Positions 49,500 through 59,444 are shown, counted from the stretch's first letter. The stretch: DNA of 64,000 nucleotides from Butyricimonas muris (GCF_046365375.1 NZ_JBKEIT010000005.1:186001-250000), one strand, 5' to 3'. The notes: a model not told the origin generated them from the letters alone. Made by a program: numbers and translations.

Positions 49500-50240
49500 A
49501 TGAAAATGCTCCTTCTCATCTCATTATGCTTGTTTATGGAAAACGAACCAGATTTCGTGAAGCAACAAAAAAAATATCCCCGCGTGCGGAATGCTTACCA
49601 AGAAAAAGAAACTTTGTTAAGACAACGATTACAAGATGCAGGGTTATCGTTTGACAATATACATATCCTTATCACGGCTTATAAACAGGAAGAGAGCTTG
49701 ACGGTCTACGCTAAAGCACCTAAAGACTCCGTGTACAAGAAAATCACGACCTATCGCATCTGCGCCCGCTCCGGTCGCTTAGGCCCTAAACGCCGCCAAG
49801 GTGATCTCCAAGTACCGGAAGGCTTCTATCACATCAGCCATTTCAACCCTGCCAGCAATTACCACCTTTCACTGATGATAAACTACCCGAACCGGTCGGA
49901 CAGACTGAAGAGCAAAGCATCAAACCTCGGGGGAAGTATTTGCATTCACGGCAATTGTGTCACGATCGGATGTCTCCCGATGACCGATAATCATATTAAA
50001 GAGATATACCTGTACGCCGTGCAGGCACGTCAGAACGGGCAAAAGAATATCCCCGTCTATATATTCCCTTTCAAATTCTCGGACAAGAACGTGGTGCGAT
50101 ACAGGGAAACCTACAAAGCGTATCCCGACTTGCTTGACTTCTGGGACAATCTGCGTTCCGGACACGATCTGTTTATCAAAGACTTAAAAGAATTGAATGT
50201 TTCCGTCGACCGCCTTGGTAATTATCTATTCGCGAAATAG
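49500..50240 (+). CDS. L,D-transpeptidase (YafK-like) family protein
   Basis: This 246-residue protein has a short hydrophobic N terminus and a catalytic YkuD-type domain: RQGDLQVPEGFYHI, then GGSICIHGNCVTIGCLPM, with the His of IHGN and the Cys near 158 as the catalytic pair. The family crosslinks or modifies peptidoglycan, or attaches proteins to it, in the periplasm. Start at MKMLLLIS; the nine upstream in-frame residues do not look like a signal. It is followed by map at 58 bases. Confidence 0.85.
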   Translation: MKMLLLISLCLFMENEPDFVKQQKKYPRVRNAYQEKETLLRQRLQDAGLSFDNIHILITAYKQEESLTVYAKAPKDSVYKKITTYRICARSGRLGPKRRQGDLQVPEGFYHISHFNPASNYHLSLMINYPNRSDRLKSKASNLGGSICIHGNCVTIGCLPMTDNHIKEIYLYAVQARQNGQKNIPVYIFPFKFSDKNVVRYRETYKAYPDLLDFWDNLRSGHDLFIKDLKELNVSVDRLGNYLFAK

Positions 50241-50285
50241 AATAACCTATCCTTAAAATCACTACCTTAGCGTGCAATTACAAAA

Positions 50286-50291
50286 AGGAGA
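50286..50291 (+). promoter_or_regulatory. Ribosome binding site of map
   Basis: AGGAGA, eight bases before the ATG at 50299, supports the shorter start. It is one of few Shine-Dalgarno-like sites in this window. Confidence 0.55.
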
Positions 50292-50298
50292 AAGCAAT

Positions 50299-51138
50299 AT
50301 GCTATTTAACAAGAACGAACAAAAACTTTCCCCGGAAATCGAGGAAAAACTGAAATACTATCGTCGTCAGGGACACGTCGTTCCTCCCCGGAAAATCATC
50401 AAAAATGCAGAACAGATAGAAGGTATCCGGGAGAGTGCCAAGATCAATACCGCCGTGCTTGACCACGTGGCGGCACATATCCACGAGGGAATGTCCACCG
50501 AAGACATCAACACGCTGGTCTACGATTTCACCGTGGCACACGGGGCTATCCCGGCACCGTTGAATTACGAGGGATTTCCCAAAAGCGTGTGCACCTCGAT
50601 CAACGAGGAAGTTTGCCACGGCATCCCGAGCAAAGACGTAATTCTGCGCGACGGGGATATTATCAACGTCGATGTTTCCACCATCTATAACGATTACTTT
50701 TCCGACGCCTCCCGTATGTTCATGATTGGCAACGTTTCGGAAGCCAAACAGCGCCTAGTGCAAGTCACGAAAGAATGTCTTGAAAGAGGAATCGAGGCTA
50801 CCAAACCATGGGGATTCCTCGGTGACATCGGTGCCATCATCCAAGCCCACGCCGAAAACAACGGTTATACCGTGGTACGGGAATTTTGCGGGCACGGGGT
50901 AGGACTGAAATTCCACGAGATACCCGAAGTGGAACACGTGGGACGCAAAGGCACGGGAATGCTCCTCGTACCCGGCATGATTTTTACCATTGAACCCATG
51001 ATTAACATGGGAAAAGCGGATATATTCATAGACGAGGAGAACGATTGGACAGTCATTACCGAAGACGAACAACCGTCCGCCCAATGGGAAAATACCGTCT
51101 TGATCACCGAAACGGGAATAGAAATATTAACATGGTAA
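50299..51138 (+). CDS. map: Methionine aminopeptidase, type I
   Basis: This 279-residue metalloprotease removes the N-terminal Met of nascent proteins. The metal ligands are in DGDIINVDVSTIYNDYFSDASRMF (two Asp), EFCGHGVGLKFHEIPEV (His), IFTIEPMIN (Glu) and WENTVLITE (Glu). About 30 residues precede the catalytic domain, longer than the E. coli enzyme. It lies ten bases upstream of the helicase gene, probably cotranscribed. Confidence 0.95.
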   Translation: MLFNKNEQKLSPEIEEKLKYYRRQGHVVPPRKIIKNAEQIEGIRESAKINTAVLDHVAAHIHEGMSTEDINTLVYDFTVAHGAIPAPLNYEGFPKSVCTSINEEVCHGIPSKDVILRDGDIINVDVSTIYNDYFSDASRMFMIGNVSEAKQRLVQVTKECLERGIEATKPWGFLGDIGAIIQAHAENNGYTVVREFCGHGVGLKFHEIPEVEHVGRKGTGMLLVPGMIFTIEPMINMGKADIFIDEENDWTVITEDEQPSAQWENTVLITETGIEILTW

Positions 51139-51148
51139 GCTCCTACAC

Positions 51149-53053
51149 ATGGCTTCCGAACAGATAGACTCCCCGCTCGTCGACTTACTCCGGCAATACA
51201 AGTTATTGCAACAGGAATACGAATGCGAGAAGGAGATGTTTTATCAACAAACCCAACGAGCCGGAATACCGAAACGTATCCGGCAAGGCGTGTGTTGGTA
51301 CCCGGTAGCCCCCAGACGAAGCTACTACAACTCGTTAAACCAGTTGGTCGTTGAGATCAATCGTGACGAGAATGACGAAACGGAACACAATTTCGAATAC
51401 GGTCGTCCGGTTTGCTTTTTCAAGTTTGACGATGCCGGGCAATTACGCTATTTCAATTTCTCGGCAACTATCAGCTACGTGCACGAGAACACGATGCTGG
51501 TCGCGTTGCCTCATCCCGATGCCTTGCTGGACGTACAAAACGCCCGCGAATTGGGCGTTCAATTGTATTTCGACGGTACTTCATACAAGACCATGTTTGC
51601 CGCGTTGACCGAAGTCATGGAAGCAAAGAACAACCGTTTGGCACACTTGCGGGAAGTACTTCTCGGCGGCATCACCCCGCAACAACGGGAAATTCTCCCG
51701 ACACGCCTCATGTGGCTGAACCCTTCGCAGGAAAAAGCGGTCAATCGGGTACTCCGTGCCAAGGAAGTTGCCGTCGTACACGGTCCCCCCGGAACGGGCA
51801 AAACGACAACCCTAGTAGAAGCCGTGTACGAAACACTGCGTCGGGAAAACCAAGTACTGGTATGCGCCCAAAGCAACACGGCAGTAGACTGGATAGCCGA
51901 GAAGTTAGTAGACCGGGGGGTAAACGTCATGCGAATCGGTAACCCGACACGGGTAAACGACAAAATGCTCGCGTTCACGTACGAACGCCGGTTCGAATCA
52001 CACCCCTCCTACCCGACGTTACGCTCCGTCCGAAGTGCCATACGGGAAGCAATAGCTCGAGTCAAACGCTTGAAAGGAAACAAAAAAGAATCGGAACGCT
52101 CCCGCTTAAATCGCCTGCGTGATCAAGCCATTGAACTGGAAATCAAAATCGACGCCCAACTCTTCGGGGAAGCCCGCGTGATAGCCTGCACTCTGGTAGG
52201 TTCCGCAAACAAGATATTGAACGGGAAAACATTTTCCACCCTTTTTATCGACGAGGCGGCACAAGCCCTCGAAGCCGCTTGCTGGATAGCTATCACCAAA
52301 GCCAACCGGGTCGTATTTGCCGGAGATCATTACCAACTCCCGCCCACGATCAAATGTATCGAGGCGGCACGAGGCGGATTAGACCGGACTTTGATACAAA
52401 AAATTTCCCGACGGAAACCGGAAACTGTTTCCATGCTCGAAATCCAATACCGGATGCACGAGGACATCATGCATTTCCCGTCAAAATGGTTCTACCGGGG
52501 ACGCCTGCAAGCCGCTCCCGAGGTGAGCCACCGCAATATCCTCGAGTTCGACACCCCCGTCGAGTGGTTCGACACGGCACGACTCGAACTTTCGGAAGAC
52601 CGTGTAAACGAAACCTTCGGGCGTATCAACAAGCCGGAGGCAGAATTATTGGTACAACAATTACAAGAGTATATCGAGAAAATCGGGATAGAACGAGTTT
52701 TAGACGAAAGAATTGACTTCGGACTAATCTCTCCATACCGGGTGCAAGTGCAATACATCCGCCAACTCATCAAGCACAACCGTTTCTTTCATCCCTTGAA
52801 AAGCCTTATTACCATTCACACCGTCGACGGTTTCCAAGGTCAAGAACGGGATGTCATTCTCATCAGCCTCGTCCGTGCCAACGAAGACGGCAACATCGGG
52901 TTTCTCAATGACCTGCGTCGCATGAATGTCGCTATCACCCGGGCCCGCGTAAAACTTATCATACTCGGCGATGCCCCAACCCTCACCCGCCACGCTTTCT
53001 ACAAAGCATTGTATGAATATATCGGGGAGAGAGGGAAAATAATCAATCTATAA
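51149..53053 (+). CDS. UPF1/IGHMBP2-like superfamily 1 helicase
   Basis: This 634-residue SF1B helicase has an N-terminal beta-barrel-like region, then Walker A GPPGTGKTTT near 213, motif II DEAAQALEA, GDHYQLPPT (motif III), YRMHEDIM (IV) and the C-terminal VDGFQGQERDVILISLVRAN plus NVAITRARVKLIILGD (V and VI). Homologues unwind RNA or DNA, 5' to 3'. It is intact and typical of the group. It is coupled to map. Confidence 0.92.
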   Translation: MASEQIDSPLVDLLRQYKLLQQEYECEKEMFYQQTQRAGIPKRIRQGVCWYPVAPRRSYYNSLNQLVVEINRDENDETEHNFEYGRPVCFFKFDDAGQLRYFNFSATISYVHENTMLVALPHPDALLDVQNARELGVQLYFDGTSYKTMFAALTEVMEAKNNRLAHLREVLLGGITPQQREILPTRLMWLNPSQEKAVNRVLRAKEVAVVHGPPGTGKTTTLVEAVYETLRRENQVLVCAQSNTAVDWIAEKLVDRGVNVMRIGNPTRVNDKMLAFTYERRFESHPSYPTLRSVRSAIREAIARVKRLKGNKKESERSRLNRLRDQAIELEIKIDAQLFGEARVIACTLVGSANKILNGKTFSTLFIDEAAQALEAACWIAITKANRVVFAGDHYQLPPTIKCIEAARGGLDRTLIQKISRRKPETVSMLEIQYRMHEDIMHFPSKWFYRGRLQAAPEVSHRNILEFDTPVEWFDTARLELSEDRVNETFGRINKPEAELLVQQLQEYIEKIGIERVLDERIDFGLISPYRVQVQYIRQLIKHNRFFHPLKSLITIHTVDGFQGQERDVILISLVRANEDGNIGFLNDLRRMNVAITRARVKLIILGDAPTLTRHAFYKALYEYIGERGKIINL

Positions 53054-53082
53054 ATTGACACCCCAACTTCAATAATTCCAAA

Positions 53083-53112
53083 CAAAAAGAGGGCCGTGGA
53101 AATCAGCCCTCT
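53083..53112 (-). terminator. Terminator after the flavodoxin gene
   Basis: The stem GAGGGC/GCCCTC has an 11-base loop, followed on the minus strand by a T5 tract. Confidence 0.75.
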
Positions 53113-53134
53113 AATTCAAAAACAACAACTAGAC

Positions 53135-53641
53135 TCAACAAATCACTTGTTTTAAATTACTAACCCAAGTATCTATTCTTTTATCTGTCAACTCGGACTC
53201 GTTCGCCTCGTCCAACGGTAATCCCACGAAACGACCGTCCACGCACGCGACAGAATCATCATAACTATACCCGTCAGCATCCACGCTACCGATAAACTCA
53301 CATCCTGTCCCTTGAAGTTCATTGTAAATAATACCGATTGCATCACAGAAAGAACCACCAAACGACATACCGTCCCCGCAACCGAATATCGCAACCATCT
53401 TGCCGGACAAATTCTTACCTTTCAACTTATCGAGAAAAACACCCCAATCATCCTGCAACTCACCGATTCCCCAAGTTGAACTACCCAACAACAAAACATC
53501 ATATTTATCCACTTCGTCCACTTTCGTGTTACCCACGTTAAACACATTTGTTGTACCCAAGCGAGAAGCAATCGCTTCCGCAACTCCTTCTGTTGCCCCG
53601 GTCGTGGAGCCATAAAATATTCCTATCGTTTTCATCTTCAT
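53135..53641 (-). CDS. fldA: Flavodoxin, long-chain
   Basis: This 168-residue FMN protein carries low-potential electrons. It has IGIFYGSTTGATEGVAEAIA (phosphate loop), LLLGSSTWGIGELQDDW (aromatic W flanking FMN) and IFGCGDGMSFGGSFCDAIG. The long-chain insertion is present. It lies downstream of the radical SAM gene on the same strand, so it may be that enzyme's electron donor. Confidence 0.93.
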   Translation of the reverse strand: MKMKTIGIFYGSTTGATEGVAEAIASRLGTTNVFNVGNTKVDEVDKYDVLLLGSSTWGIGELQDDWGVFLDKLKGKNLSGKMVAIFGCGDGMSFGGSFCDAIGIIYNELQGTGCEFIGSVDADGYSYDDSVACVDGRFVGLPLDEANESELTDKRIDTWVSNLKQVIC

Positions 53642-53749
53642 CTTTCTTTTTTGTTCATGACAAAGATACCCCCTTCCACAACCCCGTGAAATCCCTATAA
53701 ATAGCTAAATTTTACCGGCACTATCCCTACATGGCGGTAGTTGTCCGTT

Positions 53750-55942
53750 TTAAAGCAAAAGCAACCCGTATTCCCGAAGCACTTGCATTTCCTTACCATA
53801 CCAAAACGGCAGGAAATCCTCGTGAATAGCCGTTTCGTAATCCAGATAAAAATCTTTCAGCAAATAAGGCTCTCCAACATCCGCGCTTATCCGGGAAAAG
53901 ATATCATGCAGAAAAACGGCAGTTTCTTTTTTTATCTTCAAATGAATATCCCGCGTAGTATCATGGAGCGTCAACACGATTTTCCCCTTTTTCACGATCT
54001 CCGCACCGAACTCGACCTCTCCCCCGATCCAATACAAACGCCGAGGATATAAATTCTCCACAGATTCGCTCGCCTCCATTTGCTGTTCCACGAAACGAGG
54101 CGATACACTTGAAACAGGAATTTTAAAATCAAACCATTTCTGCAAGGGTAAATCAAACCCCACGCCTCGCATATAATTATATAAAGAACGACTCAAACCG
54201 TCACCCAACCGTTCATGATCACCTCCCTCCAAATCCTCGAAAGCCACATCATTGCGGGCAAACCCACCGAAAGGCGGTTCCGTCACCCGTGTACCGAAAA
54301 GCCCCGGTGCCTGTCCGACCGGGCTATGCGCCGTCATGGCAAAACGATGCCAGAAACCGGATTGAATCAACCCACGCTCAAACATCTGCCGCACGACTTC
54401 CAGCGAATCGACCGTTTCTCTCGCGGTCTCCGAGGGGAAACCGTACATCAAATAAGTATGCACCATAATTCCGGCTCGTGTAAAATGATCCGTCGTCCGT
54501 ATCAATTGAGGCAATGTCACACCTTTATTGATCAATGCCAACACCCGTTCGGATGCCACTTCAACCCCGCCCGACACGGCGATACAGCCCGATGCCTTCA
54601 ATAACCTGCATAAATCCGCCGTGAAAGCCCGCTCGAAACGGATATTCCCCCACCACACGACAGTCAAACGCCGCCTCAATATCTCCAATGCCATTTCCCG
54701 CAACAACATAGGAGGTGCCGCCTCGTCCACGAAATGAAAACCGCCCTCCCCCGTCTGTTCCGTCATTCTCTCCATCCTGTCCACGATAGTTTTCACCTCG
54801 TTCGGTTCATAGCGTCGGATATAGTCCAACGTACCGTCGCAAAAGCTACACTTTCCCCAGTAACACCCGTGAGCCAATGTCAATTTATTCCATCTCCCGT
54901 CACTCCATAACTTATGCATCGGGTTAATTATCTCGATCACGGAAATATACCGATCGAGGAACAACCCCGAATAATCGGGAATCCCGACTTCCCTTTGAGG
55001 AATAATCGCCGCCGCAACATCGTCGTGATACACCACACTCCCGTCCTGTAACATAAACGTACGCACCAACCCGCTCTCGTCCAACCCTCCCCGCACGTGT
55101 TCAATCAAACGTGAAATCGGCAACTCCCCGTCATCCAACAATAAATAATCGGTATACGCGAAGAAACGGGCATCTGTCAGCGAACGCAATTCCGTGTTGG
55201 CAAAACCGCCTCCCATGGCAACCGTCACCCCGGGATAATGCTTTTTAATCCATTCCCCGCATCGCAAAGCACTGTACAAATTCCCCGGAAAAGGAATAGT
55301 CACCGCCACGATATCCGGGTGATAAGCCTCCATTTTCTCGGTCAGCAATCCCGTGAGATATCTATCCGTGAAACTCAACGGCTTTGCCAGCTCGGCAGCC
55401 AATTCATCAAACGATGAAGCCGAACGTCCCAAATGCTCGGCATAACGGCTGAATCCGAAATTCCCGTCCACGGATTCTTTCAAGAAATCCGACAAGTCTT
55501 CCAGATATAGCGTCGCCAGATAGCGGGCTTTATCTTCCATCCCCATCATCCCGAATGCCCATTCCATATCCTCCGTCTGCCCGAATCTCCCCGCTCTCGG
55601 CAAAAAACTTTCTTCACATATCGAATAAGCCAACGTGCGGTTCTTCCCTTGTAAAAAAGCAATCACCGCATCAATCGTGCGGGTATACTCTTTCCTCAAA
55701 GCATAAATCCGCTTTCCATTGTTTGATAAAGACTGTTCCCCCGCCTTCTCGAAAAGTTCCGTCAATCCCCGGGAAGAAAATATACCCAAAATAACCTCCA
55801 GACTCAAATCAACCTGTGCGGTCGGGATTCCCCTCGTGTTCAGGAAACCTTTCAAGTACATCATCGAGGGATATGGCGTGTTCAATTGCGTGAACGGAGG
55901 TGTCACTAACAACACCGGGGAAGAATTATTCATAATCATCAT
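53750..55942 (-). CDS. B12-binding domain radical SAM protein
   Basis: This ~730-residue protein has an N-terminal B12-binding-like part (~1-270, VLLVTPPFTQLNTPYPSMMYLKGFL, then PDIVAVTIPFPGNLYSAL and VAMGGGFANTELRS) and a radical SAM core (~350-560). The cluster motif is CYWGKCSFC, near 358, C-x4-C-x2-C instead of the usual C-x3-C-x2-C. The core also has ASGCIAVSGGVEVASERVL and HTYLMYGFPSETARETVDSLE. The B12 DxHxxG motif is not evident, so cobalamin binding is uncertain. The substrate is unknown. I chose the Met at 55942 (MMIMNNSSPVLLVTPP). Confidence 0.8.
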   Translation of the reverse strand: MMIMNNSSPVLLVTPPFTQLNTPYPSMMYLKGFLNTRGIPTAQVDLSLEVILGIFSSRGLTELFEKAGEQSLSNNGKRIYALRKEYTRTIDAVIAFLQGKNRTLAYSICEESFLPRAGRFGQTEDMEWAFGMMGMEDKARYLATLYLEDLSDFLKESVDGNFGFSRYAEHLGRSASSFDELAAELAKPLSFTDRYLTGLLTEKMEAYHPDIVAVTIPFPGNLYSALRCGEWIKKHYPGVTVAMGGGFANTELRSLTDARFFAYTDYLLLDDGELPISRLIEHVRGGLDESGLVRTFMLQDGSVVYHDDVAAAIIPQREVGIPDYSGLFLDRYISVIEIINPMHKLWSDGRWNKLTLAHGCYWGKCSFCDGTLDYIRRYEPNEVKTIVDRMERMTEQTGEGGFHFVDEAAPPMLLREMALEILRRRLTVVWWGNIRFERAFTADLCRLLKASGCIAVSGGVEVASERVLALINKGVTLPQLIRTTDHFTRAGIMVHTYLMYGFPSETARETVDSLEVVRQMFERGLIQSGFWHRFAMTAHSPVGQAPGLFGTRVTEPPFGGFARNDVAFEDLEGGDHERLGDGLSRSLYNYMRGVGFDLPLQKWFDFKIPVSSVSPRFVEQQMEASESVENLYPRRLYWIGGEVEFGAEIVKKGKIVLTLHDTTRDIHLKIKKETAVFLHDIFSRISADVGEPYLLKDFYLDYETAIHEDFLPFWYGKEMQVLREYGLLLL

Positions 55943-56053
55943 TTTATACTTAAACAAATGTACGCTTTTTTTATTCTAAGCCAAAATTTAGGATGTATCA
56001 CATTTTTTTTATAATTTGGCAAACAATAAAAATAACTAACAATTTTGACTATC

Positions 56054-56563
56054 ATGAGTAAAAAAGAAAAAAGTATCGAACTACTAAACAGGGCGGTAGG
56101 CGATGAATTGCTTGCTGTACACCAGTACATGTATTTCCATTTCCGTTGCGATGATATGGGGTATGACTTATTATCCGGTCTTTTCAAACGTACCGCCATT
56201 CAAGAAATGATGCACGTGGAGCAACTTGCCGAGCGTATCCTGTTCTTGAAAGGGGAAGTTGAAATGAAAGTTTCCGGCGACGTGAAGAAAATTCACGAAC
56301 CCAAAGAGATGCTGGAACTCGCTACCGCCATGGAAGTCGGCAGCGTGAACGATTATAACGCTTGGGCAAAAGAATGCGCTGAAAACGCTGATGCCGTATC
56401 AAAGAAATTATTTGAAGCTTTGGTAGCCGAGGAAGAAGTTCATCAAGACCAATACGAAACAGAATTGGACAACCTTGAGAAATTCGGGGCTAACTATTTG
56501 GCTTTACAATCCGTTGAACGCAGTAAAAGTGTGGCCACTGGGACTGCTCCCAAGGGAGAATAA
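56054..56563 (+). CDS. bfr: Bacterioferritin/ferritin-like protein
   Basis: This 169-residue four-helix protein stores or oxidises iron. It has the di-iron ligands: Glu in DELLAVHQYMYFHF, the EMMHVEQLAERIL pair (Glu and His), a Glu in MEVGSVNDYNAW and the EEEVHQDQYE pair. It lacks the conserved heme Met I would expect in bacterioferritin; the family also includes non-heme members. The Met at 56054 is the likely start. It is divergent from the radical SAM gene. Confidence 0.85.
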   Translation: MSKKEKSIELLNRAVGDELLAVHQYMYFHFRCDDMGYDLLSGLFKRTAIQEMMHVEQLAERILFLKGEVEMKVSGDVKKIHEPKEMLELATAMEVGSVNDYNAWAKECAENADAVSKKLFEALVAEEEVHQDQYETELDNLEKFGANYLALQSVERSKSVATGTAPKGE

Positions 56564-56570
56564 CTTACAA

Positions 56571-56602
56571 GAAAAAGCGACTCAGAACGGGTCGCTTTTC
56601 TT
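56571..56602. terminator. Terminator between bfr and ndh
   Basis: The stem AAAAAGCGACTC/GGGTCGCTTTT (one G-U) has a five-base loop and works in both directions. Confidence 0.85.
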
Positions 56603-57880
56603 TATTTCCGGTTTTACCAGAATCCTCAAAGACTGATCGTAAGTAACGTAACTCCACATCCAGTTGATCAGAATAAAAAGACGGTTCTTCACCCCGACGA
56701 TACTCATCAAGTGAACCAACAACCACAACAGCCAAGCGAAGAATCCCCGGAAACGCACCTTGGATAATTCCGCCACGGCATCGTTTCTCCCGATTGTAGC
56801 CATAGAACCTTTATTCTTGTATTTAAAAGGACGAAGGGGTTTGCCCTTGATCATACTTCGTAAATTATTTGCCAGTAAACCGGCTTGCTGTATCGAGGGT
56901 TGCACCACTTGAGGGTGCCCGTTGGGATAATCCGTGGTAATCATCAATGCCGTATCGCCCAACGCGAACACATCAGCCATTCCCTTTACCCGGTTAAACT
57001 CATCCACGAGCAATCGATTTCCCCGCCCGTAAGCTTCTCGCGGCAGTCCCGGCAAACTATTCGCCTTTACCCCGGCTACCCAAAAGACATTATTTGTCAC
57101 GATCTGCTGCCCGTCAACAAAGGTCAACTTCTCCCCGTCATACTCCTTTACCAACTTTTTCAACAAAATCTCCACGTGCATACTTGACAGACTACGGGCA
57201 ACCTCCAACGAGGACTTTTCCGAAAAAGCGTTCAACAAACGCTCACCCCCATCTACCAAAAGAATCCTCATCTCATCCCAATCCAATTCCGGGTAGTCTT
57301 TCGGGAGCATAAACTTTTTCATCTCCGCCAACGCCCCGGCAAGCTCGATACCGGTAGCCCCACCCCCGACAATAACGAATGTCAACCACCGTTTACGAGT
57401 ATCATCATCCGCGCTATTCAATGCTTTCTCGAAACTCTCGATCACCCGGTTACGATTGAACAAAGCATCCGACGTTGTTTTCAACTGCATCGTCCGATCC
57501 GCCAAAGTAGAGTCACCAAAGAAATTTGTACCTGCACCCGTGGCTATCACCAGATAATCATAAGAAATCTTACCTATTGATGTTTCTATACAATTCTTTT
57601 CCGAAACCACTTTCTCTACCGTGCACATCCGAATGTGGAAATCATGACGATACTTGAATATCTTCCGGAAAGGAAAAGAAATCGCACTGGGCTCTATCCC
57701 CGAAGTAGCCACTTGGTACAATAAAGGCTGAAAAAGATGATAATTGTTTTTATCCAACAACACTACTTGAAAATCACGATCATTCAATTTACGAGCCAAT
57801 TTCAACCCACCGAAACCTCCACCCACGATCACAACCCGTTTCTTTGTTCCCTGATCCGAGATATTACTAATTGCATCCAT
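56582..57880 (-). CDS. ndh: Type II NADH:quinone dehydrogenase
   Basis: This 432-residue membrane-associated, non-pumping enzyme oxidises NADH and reduces menaquinone. It has two dinucleotide-binding motifs (VIVGGGFGGLKLARKL and FVIVGGGATGIELAGALAEM), the quinone-site AQxG-like segment QQAGLLANNL and VFALGDTALM. The hydrophobic/amphipathic C terminus (FFAWLLWLLVHLMSIVGVKNRLFILINWMW) anchors it to the membrane. It completes a link from NADH to the menaquinone pool. Confidence 0.93.
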   Translation of the reverse strand: MDAISNISDQGTKKRVVIVGGGFGGLKLARKLNDRDFQVVLLDKNNYHLFQPLLYQVATSGIEPSAISFPFRKIFKYRHDFHIRMCTVEKVVSEKNCIETSIGKISYDYLVIATGAGTNFFGDSTLADRTMQLKTTSDALFNRNRVIESFEKALNSADDDTRKRWLTFVIVGGGATGIELAGALAEMKKFMLPKDYPELDWDEMRILLVDGGERLLNAFSEKSSLEVARSLSSMHVEILLKKLVKEYDGEKLTFVDGQQIVTNNVFWVAGVKANSLPGLPREAYGRGNRLLVDEFNRVKGMADVFALGDTALMITTDYPNGHPQVVQPSIQQAGLLANNLRSMIKGKPLRPFKYKNKGSMATIGRNDAVAELSKVRFRGFFAWLLWLLVHLMSIVGVKNRLFILINWMWSYVTYDQSLRILVKPEIKKSDPF

Positions 57881-57941
57881 AATTACAACTTATTTTCACA
57901 GTTGTACGAATAGATGCGAAGAAACGTTGCGTTATATTTTG

Positions 57942-57990
57942 GTTTATAAAGTTCATAAGATTTATAAACCTTATGAACTTTATAACTTAT
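57942..57990. repeat. 9-base-period palindrome downstream of the OmpP1-like gene
   Basis: The units GTTTATAAA, GTTCATAAG, ATTTATAAA, CCTTATGAA and CTTTATAAC form a perfect 16-base inverted repeat (57944-57959 and 57970-57985) with a 10-base loop. It probably ends the FadL-like gene's mRNA. It belongs with the arrays at 30624 and 23327. Confidence 0.85.
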
Positions 57991-59444
57991 TAAAACCGGT
58001 AAGCCAATCCAATGGAAGGAGTAAATGCCGTGGATTTATACTTTCCACCAAACGTATCTATTACCCCCGGCGTAACCACATTTTCATAGGAATATTTCGC
58101 GTTCTTACTGAAACCTTGTATATACAAAAATGCCAAATCTATTTGCAAATTCTTATATGGTTCAAAAGTCAACCCGGCGGAAAAACCCAATTTATTCATT
58201 CCGGGAGTTTCCGGATTGTAAAAGTTTTTACGAATCGGACTTTGGTCATAATAAATTCCTGCTCGAAGATCCAATCGCTCTGTTGCTTTATAGCTCGCTC
58301 CAATTCGATAGGTCATTGTCGTTTTGTAATTTTTTTCCGCCTTGATCGGTTTAATTCCTAATTCAGCCTCGTTAAAATAAACATTTAAAGAATCATACGC
58401 GTTCCAACCTACCAATTGCAGATCCAACGCTAACTCCCAACGATCCGTGGGACGATAACTTACACCGAGTGTAGTGTTGGAAGGTAAAGGCAATTCCGCA
58501 TGAAAAGAACCTTGATCATATTTCGGGATCGAAATATTGGGTATATCAACACCCGCTCCTGCCAACATCTCACCATACTTGGAAAGTAACAACTCCATCT
58601 GTCCGAACATATTTTCAATATTCCGGTTGGAATAGGTTAATTCAGCATCTCCCTCTTTTACCCGCATCTTAATCTTTGAACGATAAGACAACCCTACCGT
58701 CACCTTATCACAAATATCATACATGATACCCACGTTAAAGCCTACCCTCATATGGGCGTTCCCCTCTAAACGAGCATAAGCCGGCGGTACAGTCGTATTT
58801 TTCATTAAACCTATCATATTTTGTATAGCCTCCTTTTCTGTTTCGGAAATAGGAAGATGAGGCAAAAGCGAACCTAATTTTTCTTCCATCGTATTCCCCA
58901 AGCCTTGAAAATCCTTCACACTCATTAATCCGCGGGAAAGATTCACGTTACCCCAAGCCAATTGCAAACCGACACCGATACTCAACTTATCCGTGATCTT
59001 ATATGAAAGCGTGGGTTGTATTACATAGGACTTTAAACTAATATCCTGAATCAACGACGCACCTTCCCAATGCTTCGGCCATTTCAAGGAACTCCCGTAA
59101 GGAGTCGTCAAACTGATACCCGCTGCCAGATTATCATATATCTTAAATCCCGCGTAAGCGTATAATGGCGTACTCACCGGGTTATCCGTTTTAGCGGAAT
59201 ATCCCGCATTACTATATTTCGCTTTTGCCATCACGGCTGAAATTCCAAGTGAAAAATCCATATTTGTTTTCAAGAACACCAGCCCTGCCGGATTGAAATG
59301 CATACTCTCTGCCCCCAACTTCATCCCGACACCCACGTGTCCCATTCCGGTCTGTTTCGTGCTCAACAAATTTACTTGATATCCCTCGGCAAAAACCGAC
59401 AGGCTCAACATACAAGTCATTACCAATACGACTAATTTCTTCAT
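57990..59444 (-). CDS. OmpP1/FadL-family outer-membrane transporter
   Basis: This 484-residue protein has a signal peptide ending SVFAEG, the early NPA-like motif (LGAESMHFNPAGL) that plugs the FadL channel, and alternating strands to the C-terminal YRF. FadL-family channels carry hydrophobic compounds such as long-chain fatty acids. The substrate here is not decided. Confidence 0.9.
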   Translation of the reverse strand: MKKLVVLVMTCMLSLSVFAEGYQVNLLSTKQTGMGHVGVGMKLGAESMHFNPAGLVFLKTNMDFSLGISAVMAKAKYSNAGYSAKTDNPVSTPLYAYAGFKIYDNLAAGISLTTPYGSSLKWPKHWEGASLIQDISLKSYVIQPTLSYKITDKLSIGVGLQLAWGNVNLSRGLMSVKDFQGLGNTMEEKLGSLLPHLPISETEKEAIQNMIGLMKNTTVPPAYARLEGNAHMRVGFNVGIMYDICDKVTVGLSYRSKIKMRVKEGDAELTYSNRNIENMFGQMELLLSKYGEMLAGAGVDIPNISIPKYDQGSFHAELPLPSNTTLGVSYRPTDRWELALDLQLVGWNAYDSLNVYFNEAELGIKPIKAEKNYKTTMTYRIGASYKATERLDLRAGIYYDQSPIRKNFYNPETPGMNKLGFSAGLTFEPYKNLQIDLAFLYIQGFSKNAKYSYENVVTPGVIDTFGGKYKSTAFTPSIGLAYRF

